Source: Saturnia japonica
Lineage: Eukaryota > Arthropoda > Insecta > Lepidoptera > Saturniidae
Direction of reading: 5' to 3'
Assembly (NCBI GenBank): GCA_033032175.1
Contig: CM065331.1
Coordinates: 10,664,370-10,728,369, forward strand
DNA: 64,000 nucleotides
Shown here: positions 46,261 to 60,600 of the stretch, piece by piece
Layout: the number at the start of each line of letters is the position of its first letter
Position numbering within the stretch: the first letter of the stretch is position 1
Position numbers and translations under genes: made by a program
The notes under the pieces: generated by a model
Databases searched by the model: none
Told to the model about the DNA's origin: nothing
What the model saw: the letters and a program-made list of their open reading frames with translations, nothing else

Positions 46261-48034
46261 AATTATGACAAAGGGTAAATTTCTTTACGTTGTATCGTTT
46301 TATCGCTCAGAGAAGCGGCTGAGAAACAATATAATATTTTTTATTTGGAATTTGGTTACAGTAGTTTGTGTTCTGTGAAAGAATTGAACTCACGGTCTCG
46401 CGGTCTCACGGTCTACTGGTTTAATAGTAAAGCCTGTGTTTATTACATAAGTCGATGGAAGCAATTTGCTAAACAGAGGATTATCGCGACCCCCGGCCGC
46501 GGCGGGCGGGCGGCGGACCCTGCGCAGCGGGGAGGGGTGGGGAGAGACCCTGAACGCAATAACTAAAGCTAAACGTATGAATCATAAAACGTATCACTTA
46601 CCGACGAGAGGGATTGCAAGCACTTCACTTAATTAACTGATTTGTGTGTACGTATTTTTAAAGACAACTCCATTGAGTTCACGCTTCTGTATAGTGGTAA
46701 GTGTTCATTTTAAATCAAAGAATAATTGGTAAAATTGCGAGCTTGTTAGACACGACGATTGTGTCCGAGTTGATCGCGACCACCACTCACCAGTTGCCAC
46801 AGTTGGACCTGTCTCCCCGCTCCCGGCTAGTGTGTTCCCTCCTTGTAACAACATGGACTCCAAGCATAACATGAAAAGGCAATTGACCAGGACGCAATGA
46901 CAGTGGCGACTGTACAGTAAAGTGCCTTTGCTCGTCATACGAGAGACCTGTAGGTAATAGGTTACAGATCTCTCGTTGCTCGTCGTTATTTCAAGATTGT
47001 CATGTAGTAGTAGTTAAAAAATATTATGTTTTTCATGCATCGTGACTGCTTCGAGGTTCCAACTGAAAACCAGCGCTAAGTGCCCCGCGGCTCTTCAGCA
47101 TTATGCTGAGCTGGACGCCTTTTCTTAATGGCAGGACATTTAGCTGGGTCATTTATGTTATTACTTTTTAATATTCTTGTTTTTTGTGTATGGTAATATT
47201 ACTCAATTTATGTTCAGCGTGTTTTGTTCTTAGGAATAAATGTTTTATTTCTTTACAAAAATAAAAACATGATAAATAATTGTGTGTAACTAGTTATGTA
47301 CACGTGTAATAATATGCTTCTTTGGCGTAACAAAATTATAAAATCTTCAAATATATAATCCCTCGTACGAGCAACATAATGAAGTTAGCTATAAAATATG
47401 ATACATAATACTGTAAATTTATATTACTTATGTACATACCGAATTTTATAATTACCTAAAATTAATTTGATAAACATAATATTTAATTCAAATAAATAAA
47501 CATTATTTTAATCAAATTAAAACCGTACTTTGTCACTTGATACGTGCGCATCTCTCGATTGATGACTCTACTAGACCTGAAAAAGTGTACCTACCTAACA
47601 AACTTTTTACTATTTCCTTCACTAACGATATTTAAAACATTTATCCTCATCACAGTAAATTTTATCATCGTGAGGGCAGTGGCGTACGGAGACGCGGACG
47701 CAACTTGTCATAAAACGAATCCAATCAAATTGAATACGAATGAAAACCATAAAAATTGTATCGTCGAGTAAAATCGCAGATAAGTCTACAGCACTCGTCG
47801 ATAACATAACATCGACAGAAAGCCGAAGGGTCCGTTCAAACGTTCAAATCGTATTTAATGTCAAAGAGTGATTTATATCTTTAGGGAGACAACTCAGTGC
47901 TCTTTACACTCACACGATGAAGCTCTCTACTTAAGTTTTGGCAATTTTCATGTGTATACGCCTTTTCCTCATATCTATTTTCCATAGTAACACGGCGAAG
48001 TGACGGCACTGTCTCTGAAGGTAAGCACTTCACA
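46261..48034. other. No gene; GC-rich patch and a short hairpin
   Basis: 46493-46550 is extremely GC-rich (CCCGGCCGCGGCGGGCGGGC, with a CTGCGCAG core). 46937-46974 pairs ACGAGAGACCTGTA with TACAGATCTCTCGT (one mismatch). Other open frames lack domains. Confidence 0.35.
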
Positions 48035-48165
48035 ATCATGCCGACCTGCCTAAATATCTCTTCACGTTACGCTTAAAGGAGCCGATGCCGTAAGAAGGAG
48101 GGAGAAGGTTTCACAGCTTCGCGGTACGACAAAGATAAGTCATAGAGAACTTTTTAGTTCGTGCC
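48035..48165 (-). pseudogene. Jockey-like LINE scrap
   Basis: Minus strand: SMTYLCRTAKLWNLLPPSYG-like text and FKRNVKRYLGR, the same family as the piece at 38440-38540. About 130 bp only. Confidence 0.5.
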
Positions 48166-48964
48166 GAAATGGAGGTTACTGTAAAACTGTGACTCCGAAG
48201 CTCAACGCGTATGGTTCTTTTGTTGAAAGAAGATGAGGATATAGATAGAACAGCTGTTCAGAGCATTCACCATGATACAGGCGATAGAATATGCTCAGCG
48301 AGGTGATGTTCCTAGGCAGCTGAAACGGCTCATTGCATCAATTATGTATCTTGCAGATTGTATCAGCTCAATGTTGCTATGTTTTTTTTAATATAGTTAA
48401 AAGTAACAGAATACCAAATTTTGACTCGATAAAACCTGTGGGAAATGCTCACATCCATTTATCAATTATAAAATAACTGATAATATTGAAACGGCTGAAC
48501 AGACTTTCTTGCATCATAGCTAAAAAACTTTCGATTAAGTCACCCTTCAAACAAAAAAAAAACTAGATCAAAAACGGTTCAGCCGTTTGGAAACTACGAT
48601 GCCACGTATAGACAGACAGATACTTATAACACATTTATTTGCGTCTGGGGTTAAAAAATAGTCACTAAACATGACAGGATTATTGTCATGTATATAGTGG
48701 TCGTGATCCAGCTTGAATACTATATCAGCTGATCCCGAAACGCGATATCTCTAAGAGTGCCACAACCCCGAATGTTACATCTCATGTAAGTATGTTGTTC
48801 GCGCTCCATCCGGACAAGTTCAAACCAAGTTAATTCTGCTCTTATTATAAAAATGTACAACTCTGGAAATATATGAATATAAATATCAAATGTCGGCGAG
48901 TCAGTGATAGCCTTTCATTTTTGTTTTTCTAAATCTTATGACAAACCTAAGCTTTAGATAAAAA

Positions 48965-49115
48965 TAAATATTGCAAGGAAACCATAGCATGGTAGTAGGG
49001 TATTTTCTAAAGCCCGCCTGGCTAGCTACCACCTTCAAGTTGGAAATGTGTTGCCAAGCACCTATAAGTTAATGTAACTCGAGAACCAATCTTCCATTTA
49101 GCTTAGCATGCTTCG
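48965..49115 (+). mobile_element. SINE family S1, 5'-truncated copy
   Basis: Body only: GGTAGTAGGGTATTTTCTAA, CCCGCCTGGCTAGCTACCAC, AGCACCTATAAGTTAATGTA. No A or B box left. Confidence 0.65.
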
Positions 49116-50847
49116 TCACTTAAGATCAGCTGAGATCGTGACCAGAACGCTATACATAATTATAACAAGAACAAATGATTTTACCTACATTGTTCTTCGT
49201 AAATATTAAATAAAACCCTCTAATTTTCAGAGGTTTTAAGGCTGAGTGAACAAGATGGCCGCGTCGCGTCGCCCACCTGTTCGCGCTCAGCGCCCTATCG
49301 GGATTGGTGCAGTTTGAGGCGACACCCTCCGCCCTCTCCAAGGTGAACACTACTCAAAATTGATTTTTATGTAAGCTAACGCCCGCCAGGCTTTTACAAT
49401 AGCTATATTAACATGCTTTGACATGCGAAAACTATGTCCGAAATCGAGACAGTATTATTATAGCATTTATGAACTTTAAAAAACAATATTGTGTCTATCT
49501 GTCCGTATTATTAGCTACATATCTATATACATAAAACACTTAATAAACCTAGCACCTTCTAAACACAGTGCTGTTTCCAAAGCATATGATTAATATGCAA
49601 GTAAAACGAATCGCGCAAAAGTACGTCTGCTGATATAAAATTTGTTTAATAGCTGATAAGCAAGAGACGCCATACATGTTGAAACGTTCAGAAAGTAAAA
49701 GAAGCAAAATGTCAATACATTACCATAAGTTCAGACATACGTCCCTGTAATCGAAATGATCGGACAAGATCATTGCATTAAAAAACAGCGTAATTAAACT
49801 ATACATACAAACTATAAATAATGCTTGCAATTATATAATACGTAAAAAAGGGAAATAATATAAAATACATTACTTATATGTTGTTTGTTGTTAGAACGAA
49901 ATTAATATATTTTGAGTTGTAATGATGTGCAACCGCGATACTGGATAATTCGTGACTAAGAGAATGTCAGGCAATTACCTACCTGACTTTAAAGTTGTCA
50001 AAATAGAGCAAGACTAACGCATCTACACTTATAAAAACATCTTTTTTTTGTAAAAGTCAACACTATCTTTGAATTAACGCTGTGAATCGATTACAGTATC
50101 AGGTGAGGTACTCTCCCTAGTTTCGAATCGTTTCTTCAGCTCTGTATCACTACTGGCTCGTCAAATGTGATCCTAAAAACCAAATTTAAACAAATTTTTT
50201 TTTTTATGTACGTGCATCTCCTTTCACGTGATACTTATAAGTGAGACTTCTTAAAAAGGGAGACGCGGATATTATAAACGGTGTATTACATAATATACTA
50301 TGTATAGCTGTCTTTCTCCTTCTCTCTACGTTAGGTATATCTGTCCTCTCTCTTATGTAACGAAATATGCATAAATTAAAAAAAAAACTTTTAATTTATT
50401 TTAAACCACGTTATTAAAAACAATATACATCACATAAATTTATATATATGAGACGGTACAATAAAATCAATAAATATAAAACTTTCGCTGAGCACCGATG
50501 GGTGGGAGTCGCTCGATTGCACCAGTGCCCCGTACAGACGCACGCGTGGAATCTCGCGTACAACGATATGCCTCGAGACAGCGGCACGAGGGTTGCCATG
50601 GGGCTTATAATGCAACCTTCCTCCACATTCTAGAATTAAATAGAAGAATGCTTAAAACAGTCTCGCCTACACAAAATCACACTTCTTATGCTGAGAATAA
50701 TTCAAGGCTATATAATAACACTTTTTCAGAGTCATTATAGATTTTCGATAAACTGCTAGAAAATACGTTATTAAAAAAAAAAATTAATGAATATATATTA
50801 TTATTTTATTATTAATGGCTTTCTGCATCATGTGACATGTCGCACTA
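49116..50847. other. No gene seen
   Basis: 49245-49345 is a GC-rich patch with CAAGATGGCCGCGTCG, again YY1-like. 50490-50600 is mildly GC-rich and open on several frames without a domain. Confidence 0.35.
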
Positions 50848-51345
50848 ATGTCATGTGATTTGCGTCATGGCATGGGTGAGTCACTTTGTTGTGTGGCAGA
50901 AAAATATGAAAGTAGAATAAATGCAGTAGAAATGAGAGCGCTAAGAGATATGTTAGGAGTGAAATTAAGTAACAGGATAAGAAATAGTGTGATAAGAGAA
51001 CTGTGTGATATGAAAAAAGATAACACAGATTGAGAGAGAGATGCTTAGATGGTTTGGGCATGTCAATAGGAAGAATGAATGAAGAATGACTAAATATATT
51101 TATAAGATGAGCGTTAAAGGGAACGTTGGAAGAGGAAGGTCTAAACGAACGTTCCATGACCACATGGAGGACGCTCTAAAGAAAGGTAAGATCAAGAGTT
51201 AAATACTCTAAAATCTATACCGAGAAGATTGATGAATGTTGGAGAAGGGAAAGATGTATGCCAGGATCGTTGCAAATAGAATGACGAGATCTCTACCTAC
51301 TCCGTTAGGAAAGAGGCGTGATATTTATATATGTATGTCACACGA
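50848..51345 (+). pseudogene. RTE-like LINE C-terminal relic downstream of the Thr-rich gene
   Basis: INAVEMRALRDMLGVKLSNR then, after stops, MVWAC-, GTLEEEGLNERS- and ISLPTPLGKRR-like text in different frames match the end of RTE-like ORFs. It ends in a TATATATGTATGT run. It starts about 570 bp and ends about 75 bp from the last exon of the gene on the other strand. Confidence 0.65.
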
Positions 51346-51420
51346 TATGCGTGCACTTTTCAATTTATCCTCTACTAAAGGGCACAAAAGAAGTTAACTA
51401 TAACAATAAGAAAAAATAAG

Positions 51421-51667
51421 TTATTTGATAATAACAGATAGAGCGAGCTCCAGCTTGGCCATTCTCCTGCTAGCGAAATGGAGTCCCATGGTGGGTTTCA
51501 GCCGGTTCCGGCAAGTGCGCTGCGTGTATACACCGCTCAGGTCGATCCAGCGCACGGAGCACCCTCCGGTCCACCGGCCCAGTATCGCTCGAGGGTCTGT
51601 CTTGTTCAGCTGGTAGTTGTTCCTGAGAGAACACAACCGACACGTGACTTGCACTTCCAATAAACGC
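51421..51667 (-). CDS. Exon 8: second half of the Cys-rich domain and stop
   Basis: Acceptor ttaactag, then 1 base plus 81 codons and TAA at 51421-51423. It encodes LEVQVTCRLCSLRNN and later GGCSVRWIDLSGVYTQRTC, then a basic, non-hydrophobic tail. GC content is clearly above the flanks. No AATAAA signal is evident just downstream; a decayed RTE-like LINE starts about 75 bp away. Confidence 0.65.
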
Positions 51668-54600
51668 CTAGTTAACTACTATCCTCAATTTTAAAATAAA
51701 TAGCCAAGCTTGAGTATAAGTGTTTTTACACCAGTCTCTTTTTTACTCGACTGCGAAATAGGAGGGTTATGTTTTTCGAGCGTATGTGTCTATTTCTTTG
51801 ACACGCTCTGCAGCCTAAACGGCTTGATGGATTTTAGAATACGAGGTGTCATTACATTCGTCTTAAGTATGGGAGTGACATAGGCTATATAATATTTAAG
51901 TACTACTTGTGGGAATCAAATATAAAGATTTTTGTTTCCTTTTTAATAGTTTAGCTTGTGTAAATAGTACGGAACTTTTTTTTCTTTCTTTTTTAATTTC
52001 TCTCTACTTGTGGCAGCCTGATCAGTGGAATATCTCCACCCTACAGAAAATCGCAGCCAAATAACCTCATGTTATGCTCCTGCGGTGAAAGGTGATTCCA
52101 GAGTTCCTTGAGGTAGGACGATTCAAAGTCGACAATGCTCTAATAATACCTATGCTGCTTGCCATCAGACGGGCCGTATACATGATTGCCAACTTAGTTG
52201 TATTTAAAAAAAAAACACAGAAAAATGACTGCTCTGAATGTGATGGTGGTAATACGAAACGACGGTGATCACCGAGTGATCGACAATCTGTTGACATTGC
52301 GTGGCTCCCGGCAGCTAGTTATACATTGACTATCTTAGGCCATATGATTGTTTAACATCAGCTGAAACTTTGTTGGAACTAAAACACTCCTTGCAAGTTA
52401 TATGGTATGGTGATAATTTCCCATCAGTCACACTACTTATTGATTCTAAAATCTATATTATTAACTCTGTAGTTCTGTCTGTATATATGTAATTTTTACT
52501 AAATGCATATTTATTTATTTCAGGAAATCTACTGCTCTTAAATTCTAAAATATATACATAAATTATTTGATATATTGGCTTAACCAAAATGATTTCAGTC
52601 GTACTAAAAAAAAAAAAATTTTATACCCAAACGAAATTATCAATTAATATTATTTGAAGCAAAAAGAACGACGTAGTGCTTTTTTGGTATGTATGTGTTT
52701 GCCTGAATATGTGTACTAATTATACATATGTTCATACAAACATACATATGTTTGAGTAATCTCCAAAACAGTTGGACCCATTTTGACTCAAGAGCTACTC
52801 AATCGATTTCTATTATTATTTTGCATTTCGCAATTGGCAGGCTAGAAAAATTATTATTATTAATTTTAGAAACCGCAATAAAATAATTCACAATTATTTT
52901 TTTTCCTTTTTCTCAAACATTTTAATGAAACTGTAAAAATTATAATCTATCTTTATCAACAATATTTTCAGACATCAGAAGATATGACTGAAACTCAAAT
53001 AATTAACGAAAAGCGTAAAAACGCGCGCTGACTCGAGGGCTCAGCTAGTATAAAATACTGTCAATGTCTCAGGTGTTAACGAGATGAATTTAAATAATTA
53101 TAAATTTGATTATATACCTATGAAAAATCTCAGATTTTCTTCTTGAGCGTTTCCTCTTCTCGTATCACACAAGCCTCTTATTGTTAAACTACTTTATATA
53201 ATAACTTTCGGTATCAAATCACCTCGTAATTAAAATCATACTAACACGTCAAAATACCGGCAGTATTTCCTGAAGCTTGCGATATGACCTTTAGCTGTAG
53301 GGTCTATGGGAACCAGTGGGAGGAAGTCCGTAGCGAACGCATCGGAACAGAAGGTGTTTCTAGGTATGCCAGGTGTGTCCAAGCCGCAGACAAAACACTA
53401 CGAATTAAAAGCAATGAAGAAAAATATTTAGTTTAAAGATAAATTGCCAAAATTTAATATTATACCAAATAATTGCGTATGCACTAATTTAGTTATAATT
53501 ATATTCACAGATTTCGCGTTACGAAAAGAGACAGAGGTAAGGAAAAAATATTACCTCGCTAAGCGTGTTTTATCTTCTGCCTCATGGTAAATGTTCTGAT
53601 GAGTTATTTGACCTTATCCTATTATTTCCTTCCATTACAGAACTACGCGGTTAACTTTACAGAGCCACAACTACACAATAGCATCCATCAAGGCACGAAC
53701 AAAGAAAATCGCAAATTTTTTGCAGTACCGTGCAGATGTGGAATGGTCTTACAAGCAACGTGTTCCTTCCTTCCTGTTATATTCGGTCTTTCAAACGAAA
53801 CGTGTAGTGACGATTCAGCAAACCTGTATGACATCGACGGCTATCGATGATGTTTGTGTAACCGAGGATCGTAGTTCTTAGTGGACTGTATTGCATTTAT
53901 CATCAGGTACTGTAGAGTTATTTTGCAACGTGCATTGAGCTGTGTTCCTTTGGTTTCCAGAACTCCTTCGGGCAGTTCGACTGGTGTAATACCTCCACCC
54001 TACAGAAGTTCGCTGCCAAATAACCTTGTGTTGTGCTCCAGCGGTGAATGGGGCTTCCAGAGCACTTTGTGGAAGGGGTTCCAAGTCGTTACGCATTAGT
54101 GATACTATGAACAAAGTCTACAGTTTACGGTTGCCGTATACCATCAGCTGTACGATTATTTCTATCACAGTTGTATATAAAATTTTGAAAAAAACATTAA
54201 AAAGGATAATAGTTACCTTAGATACAACGGTGGTATTGTAAAAAACTTCTGTTGTGGTGACCGTGGTTGTAATGACCGTCGTGGTGGGAGTACCGCAAGT
54301 TGGTATAGAGAACTTCTGGAGTGTCATGTTCAGAACTTGTGTCAGATTGGTGTCGTAATCGTACGTCAAGTTAGCCACTATGTCCAGCAGAGCTTAACAC
54401 AAGACAGAATTAAATCATTTATGTTTTAGCTATGCGTAATATTGATATTAAAAAACGTCTTGAACGCCTAAAACAGAATAACCTGCAAGTTATACAATCA
54501 ACTGGTTAACAAAAAGACCTTCATACACACGATGGAAAACTCGTATCTAGAGAATAAATTCTGAAGAATATTAAAAAATGATGAAAAGTACCTTTTTGCT

Positions 54601-57600
54601 ATGAATTGACACTCCTTCATACTCACACACGTGCCTGCTTAAGTATCCAATTCATCAGATGTCACTACATTCTGTAATTATTTATAACCAAACCCAAATA
54701 GGATCCTAATCCTAACTGAGCTGGCCTCAATAATAGATTGCTACTTGTGAGGACTAAGTTGAATCACCTCATGTGCTAGTGCTTGTTGCTAATCACGTCC
54801 TCTTCGGAATATAACACGGCAGCAGAATACTACTGTTTAGCAGCAATAGCAGTAATGTTGGTAGCTCTGTAGTTGAACGTAGTATATCTTCTACTAATAT
54901 CTCCATAAAGTAAGTTGTCTCCTTTTTTATTTTAAATAATATACTGATCGAAAAGGTTAACATGTCATACCTTCGATGTCGAACTTGGGCGTGGTAGATT
55001 TCATTGTTCTTTTAATCGTGGTAGGAGACGTAGTATTTGTTGAATTCGATGAAGACGTATTTGTTAATGATTCAGCTACAGTTGTGGTTGCATTTAAGGT
55101 CGCAGATTTAGTTGTAGTTGTTGATGATGCTTCAGTAGTTGTGTTTGACGACGTTGATGTGGTTGTTGCTGGTGATGGTGTTTTGGTCGTTGTTGTTGAT
55201 ACAGTTGTGGTTGTAGTTGATGATGAAGTGCCACTTGTCGATTTGAGCGTAGTTGTCGTCGGTTTAGACGGGGGCTGTATTAAAAAAATATACATAATTA
55301 TTTTAACTCTTTGAAGTATGTAAGTAGGTTTGCCCGTGTTAATTTGCTAATCACTAGTACTATCTAAACCCCTTTTGAAACATCCAGGTTTTTATTTCTG
55401 AGAAAGTATTATATAAAATACGTATATTTATGTTTGTTACCACGAGAGCGTACACCAAGTTCTGAATTTTTAACTTCAACTATGATGAAAATCAATTATG
55501 AATTTAAATCTCGTTTTTTCAAAAAAATTTGATTGTTATCAATTCCTTGGTACTTAAAACTTAAAGACGGTTTGTACAGTTTTAAATACATCACTATATT
55601 ATTTTTCAGTGAAACTTTTAGATTGTCCTTATACGTATTAAGCATAGATGTATTATATATGCATATTAAGTATCTTGTAAATCGTCAATTGGTTGTGTTT
55701 TAGAACCTTATTGTATAACCTAACACTATAATAATACCTAAATAACTTTTATTAGTATTACAAAGTATAAAAGATGGGTTTAAACTATTTTGCAAATAGA
55801 TATGTTAAAAGTACGATGATGAATTTACATAAATTTCATAACTAAACCAAGTTGAAATATCTTCTTTACTGAGTCATTGCAAAAGAAACCGACAATAGAG
55901 GTTTCATATTTATGGTTTTAGTAGCCTCGACTCTGCTCTGACCTTTAGTCAGGGAGAACAAGTTGTTATCAGACTCATCCACGTGAGATAGTTTAAAATG
56001 CAAGATCTCAAGCTGAACAAGATCGAAACAACCAAAATCAAAATCAATATCTTCGTTATTCAATTTAGTCACTTATGAACGTCAAAACACTACTGCCTGT
56101 TCGGAAAACGTCCCAGATATCGAGAAGAACCGGTAAGAAACTCGATCGGGTTTATCTTTCTTTTTGTCAACTGTACAAATGTTAATATAAGACTTTTAGA
56201 TCATACGAGCATCTTATGTATGTGCACCTAATAAACGTATCTCAGATAGTAACACTAAACTGCATTTTACAAGGTTATTAATTTATTAAACTGAGCTCAG
56301 AAATTACTAAGCTTATTGGTCAAATACTTTGTGTCGCTTATACTAATCTGAGGATTTTAGTCAAAAGTTACGACTGGCGAGGTACTTTATTACATTTTTC
56401 ACCATGTGTTATACAATAGCAAATGTTATTCAGCTCCGTATAAACCGAATTTATAGTACTAAGCCGTAATATTAAATTAATCACGTATAATAGCGCAAGA
56501 CCTGCACTTGGACATTAAGTAGCGTATTATCTATATGAAGGTTATGTAGATCTAAAACATGATTAATATATCGGAAATTTCTTTGAAAAGATATCGTCTA
56601 AATTCGCGGAAAAGTAAAAAATTGATTGTGTGTTTTTATGAAACCACGGTAAACGTGAAACTTTTTTTCACATTATAGACATTTAACTAAAAATTCACAA
56701 ATGAGTAATAGTCTTTACACTACACGGTCAGTTGCTGCGAACTATAGGCGCCGCCATCCCTACTCCGCGGCCAACCGTCACGCGACATGCAACACACAGA
56801 CCAAAAATTTTGGGACGATCTAATAAAAGTTACACTTTAAAAATCGAAAAGAGAAATGTTAGTAACTGAAACGATAAAAAAAGAGATGCGATCGAGCCCT
56901 TACACCTGATCGTTATTAACATACATATATAAGTGTTAAAATGTGTTTTACACGAGTTGTTTTAGATTTAACATTTTCAGATTCACCTTAACATTCAATA
57001 TCAAATTATTTTTGTTGCAGAAAGACGAAACAACTGTAAATCTGTTTCAGGCGGAATCAGCAAAGAAATTTTGGATTAATTAGATGGATTTCCGCAAAGT
57101 ATCGCCTATATCAATCAAATATATAAAACTTGATCCGAAAGTGATTTACCTCAGTTGGTACCGTAGAGGATTCGTTCCCTTGACGTCGGCCGGAGTGCAA
57201 TCCTATTAACGGAGACCATCTACGCCTCCCAAAGTTCGCGTTCAGTGACTGGTCTGGTCTCGTTCGCATCTTCCCTTTATTTTCTAAGCTGTTGTGAAAT
57301 ACATTCTCATCATCATAGAATCATTTGAAATTCTGCCATTGTACTGACTATTCCGCGTTTTTTATTATTTACACTTTCCCTACTCCAATTGTATTGTTCT
57401 GCTTGAAACCTCTCTCTGTCCAGTTGTAGTTTAAACATTGCTATGTTTATAATGTGCAGCTAAAAATGAATATTACGATAAAAATCTATAGAGCCGATAT
57501 CTTTCACTGTGTTGAATGTTACTTAATATAATATATCGTGAATACGGTACGGTTGACTAAAAGACTTATTTTTGTAACACAAACAGGAGAAAAATTACTC

Positions 57601-60600
57601 ACAGAATTGAGAGAAAAAGAAGAAAAAGAGATTTTTGCAGTTATTAACATAATTAAATATATACTTTTTATCTATATAAACAAAATGATTGAGGTTTGTC
57701 TTTGTAAGTGCAACACACGAAAACCACAGGATAGATTTTGATAATTTTTTTAAGTTTACTTGATCCTTATCAAAATGAAAATAATTATCACGAAATGTTA
57801 ATCAATAAGAATTTATTAGAGTTTTTAAGAAACTACGATTTTTTTAAGCACTACGCGTTCAGCGACATGCTTTTTTGCGAAGTCACGGGTATAAGCTAGT
57901 ATTATTATAAAAAAAAAATATTTGCGGCTTTATTAAACGAATGGTATGTCCTTTTTACGATTCAACAAAAAAAACAGTGTAGATTTCAGTTTGTAATGTT
58001 TACGTGTCGCACGTAGGTAAAATTACCTGGGTAACGTAGTAAATTCATCATCGAAGTAAGGTCTGGTCCTTGTCGCCACTATAGACATGATATTATCTCT
58101 TTTGTAATTCCTCGGGATATCCGAATGGAATGTATACAAATTTTCCATTTTTCTACCGGAGAAAAGTTGATTTAGAGCATCTGTAAAAAGACAATAATAT
58201 TGTAAATTTTGTCGAAAAAACAATTTATTTCAAAAATGTTTTTGAAGTGAAAACTACTTTACTATCGTTGTGATTTGAAAGTCGATGAAACGAAAAAGCG
58301 AAAGCGACAGTAAAAAGAGACAGCCACATAAATTCATAAGATTTAACGTGGGAGATAATGAGATGGACGCACAAGTAAAATGGTACAAAAGAGGTCTGTT
58401 GCCACACAATAGTGAATTTTATTACCTCACCAAAAATGCACGAAACAAAAGCTTTTTATACAACACTTATGACATTCTGTTACTGATTGATATTGTGTAA
58501 GGTTACTATGGATATTTCAAATGTGCATTAATTGAAAATGATATTGTGAATAATGATTGTGAGCACTTGTATGTACATTTTCATAAACTTTAAATTAGTG
58601 TGTATTTGATCATTTTCTGAATTTAAAAAAAAAACATAGATGTAAAGGTTTCACTTCTAGCACGTGTGAATTGCACACATAATTTGTTTTAATAGTGATA
58701 CCTTTCTGATATCAAAGGTGTAAAATAGTGGCTTGCCGACTTTGAACCCCTTTTCTCCAAGGAGCTCTGGAAACTCAACATAAGGCTTATTGGCAGCAGT
58801 CTCCTGTAGGTGGATGTATTTCACCAGTCATGACTACTTCAAGCACAGGGAAATCTCTAAAGAAATTTATCTGTGCCCTACCTCTCTTCTTGGATGTGAC
58901 AAAGATCGAAGTTTGTGATGGAGAGGAAAGAGTTTTTGGCATAGATGCTAATAGATGAAGTGAAAGTTTGGAAGAAGACAGGCTCTCGAATGCAATTTGC
59001 AGAATAATTATATCCAAAGTTGCTTTCTGATTCGACTTGAATATGGTAGCTGGACTAGACTGGACTAGACACTTGAGCATTAGAAAATGCTGTACCATAT
59101 CATCTATACAATTAATAAAATTGAAGTGTCTGTTTGTAATGTAAAAATAACAGCTTTTTACTTAATGCATATGAAAGAATATACAATACATAGGTATAAC
59201 AAAACACCCACTTTTAAAATTTTTGTAATCTCCTAAACGGTTGGACCGATTTTGACGGGACTTTCACTGGCAGACAGCTGAATTTATAGGGAGAAACTTA
59301 CTAACTTAGGCTACTTTTATTTTAGAGAAAGAATTAGAAGAAGAAGAGTTCCGCACAGATAAAAAAAACTGCTCATGGTGAATCAATTCGGTCGCTTAAA
59401 TGACTTACGCTGGGTAAACTATAAAAGATATAGCAAATTAATGTATTAAACAATTGTAGACATTAAAAAGACCTACATAAAAGTCTAGGAGAGTATACAT
59501 CTATCTTCTAAGGAACACCCATAATTAGCATTTTTGTCTTTAAAATAACAGGGAGAGGGGAAGCAAGATTCGCGCGTGTGTTCTGTAGTCCACGTGAGCG
59601 AAGACACGGGAACAGCTAGTAATTACATAAAAGTGTTTTTTCTTGGCAAAAGCTCAAGATTCGAACCCGCGTGTTTTGTTGCGGCAACAGATCTCACTTA
59701 ACAACCATTACAACAAACCTTTCATATCTCTGATATAGTATCCGTCGTGTGTTGCATGGTCTACCATCCCGTAGCGACGTACCCTGGTCAGACCATCAGA
59801 GGTGAAGCTGTATTTGGCTGTCGTCGAAGGTACTGCAAGAAACAATGTATAAATATTTGAAAACTTTAGACATTTAATAATCAAAAAGTCTTAAGAGAAT
59901 TGGTTCCCTTATATTAATTTATGGTTTGTAATGAGGCAATAGCAAATAGTCAAGCTGTCCCTTTTTTATATTCAGCAAATGGACGGCACTGCCTCTAACG
60001 ATAAGCACAGTACTGGATGGTACTATCCAAACACGAAAATCCCATCTACGTGTTTTCTGGCAAAATTCCTGAAGGTAATAAATAGGTAGGTATCTTAATT
60101 TGTCCACGTACACGAATTAGAGATTTTTTTATTAAAGTGTTTTGCGATATTATTATCCTTAATCACACACGATAAACTATATCATGGCGTCTTGTTCTAT
60201 ATTAAAAGTTAATCGCAAATAACAAGTGAAAGTTTATTTATAATCGTGTCGATACATATCGAACGAGCTTAAGTCCACTGTAATACATTTTTTGATATTT
60301 TTGTATTGTCATATTACATTTATCATATTGAAGAACTTGGTATTTATAAAATTAAAAAAGTCCATCAATTTACGTAGAAATACGAGTCACCAGTGTAAAT
60401 CAAATTCACTGAAGTCCAATTCGGCCAATCACAAACAGTACTGTTCAGTGTCATGGTTGCCGTTGCTGTCTCCACCTCATGATGTTTGAATCTTGCGCTC
60501 AAGTTTTTATAGAATAAGTTTTATGAGTTTAAATAGCAGAAAAGAAGCATATGATTAAAACTAATAAAAAACTTAAGAAATTGCAACATGATTTTTTCAA

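Noticed and set aside
54976..55314. 112-codon Val/Asp-rich open frame on the plus strand
   Set aside because: It is the antisense shadow of the Thr-rich exon: reversed ACN codons read as Val/Gly/Asp and lack stops.
55866..56072. 68-codon minus frame as an additional exon of the Thr-rich gene
   Set aside because: It overlaps a LINE tail with TTTTGA repeats, and exons 4 and 5 already join in phase 0 without it.
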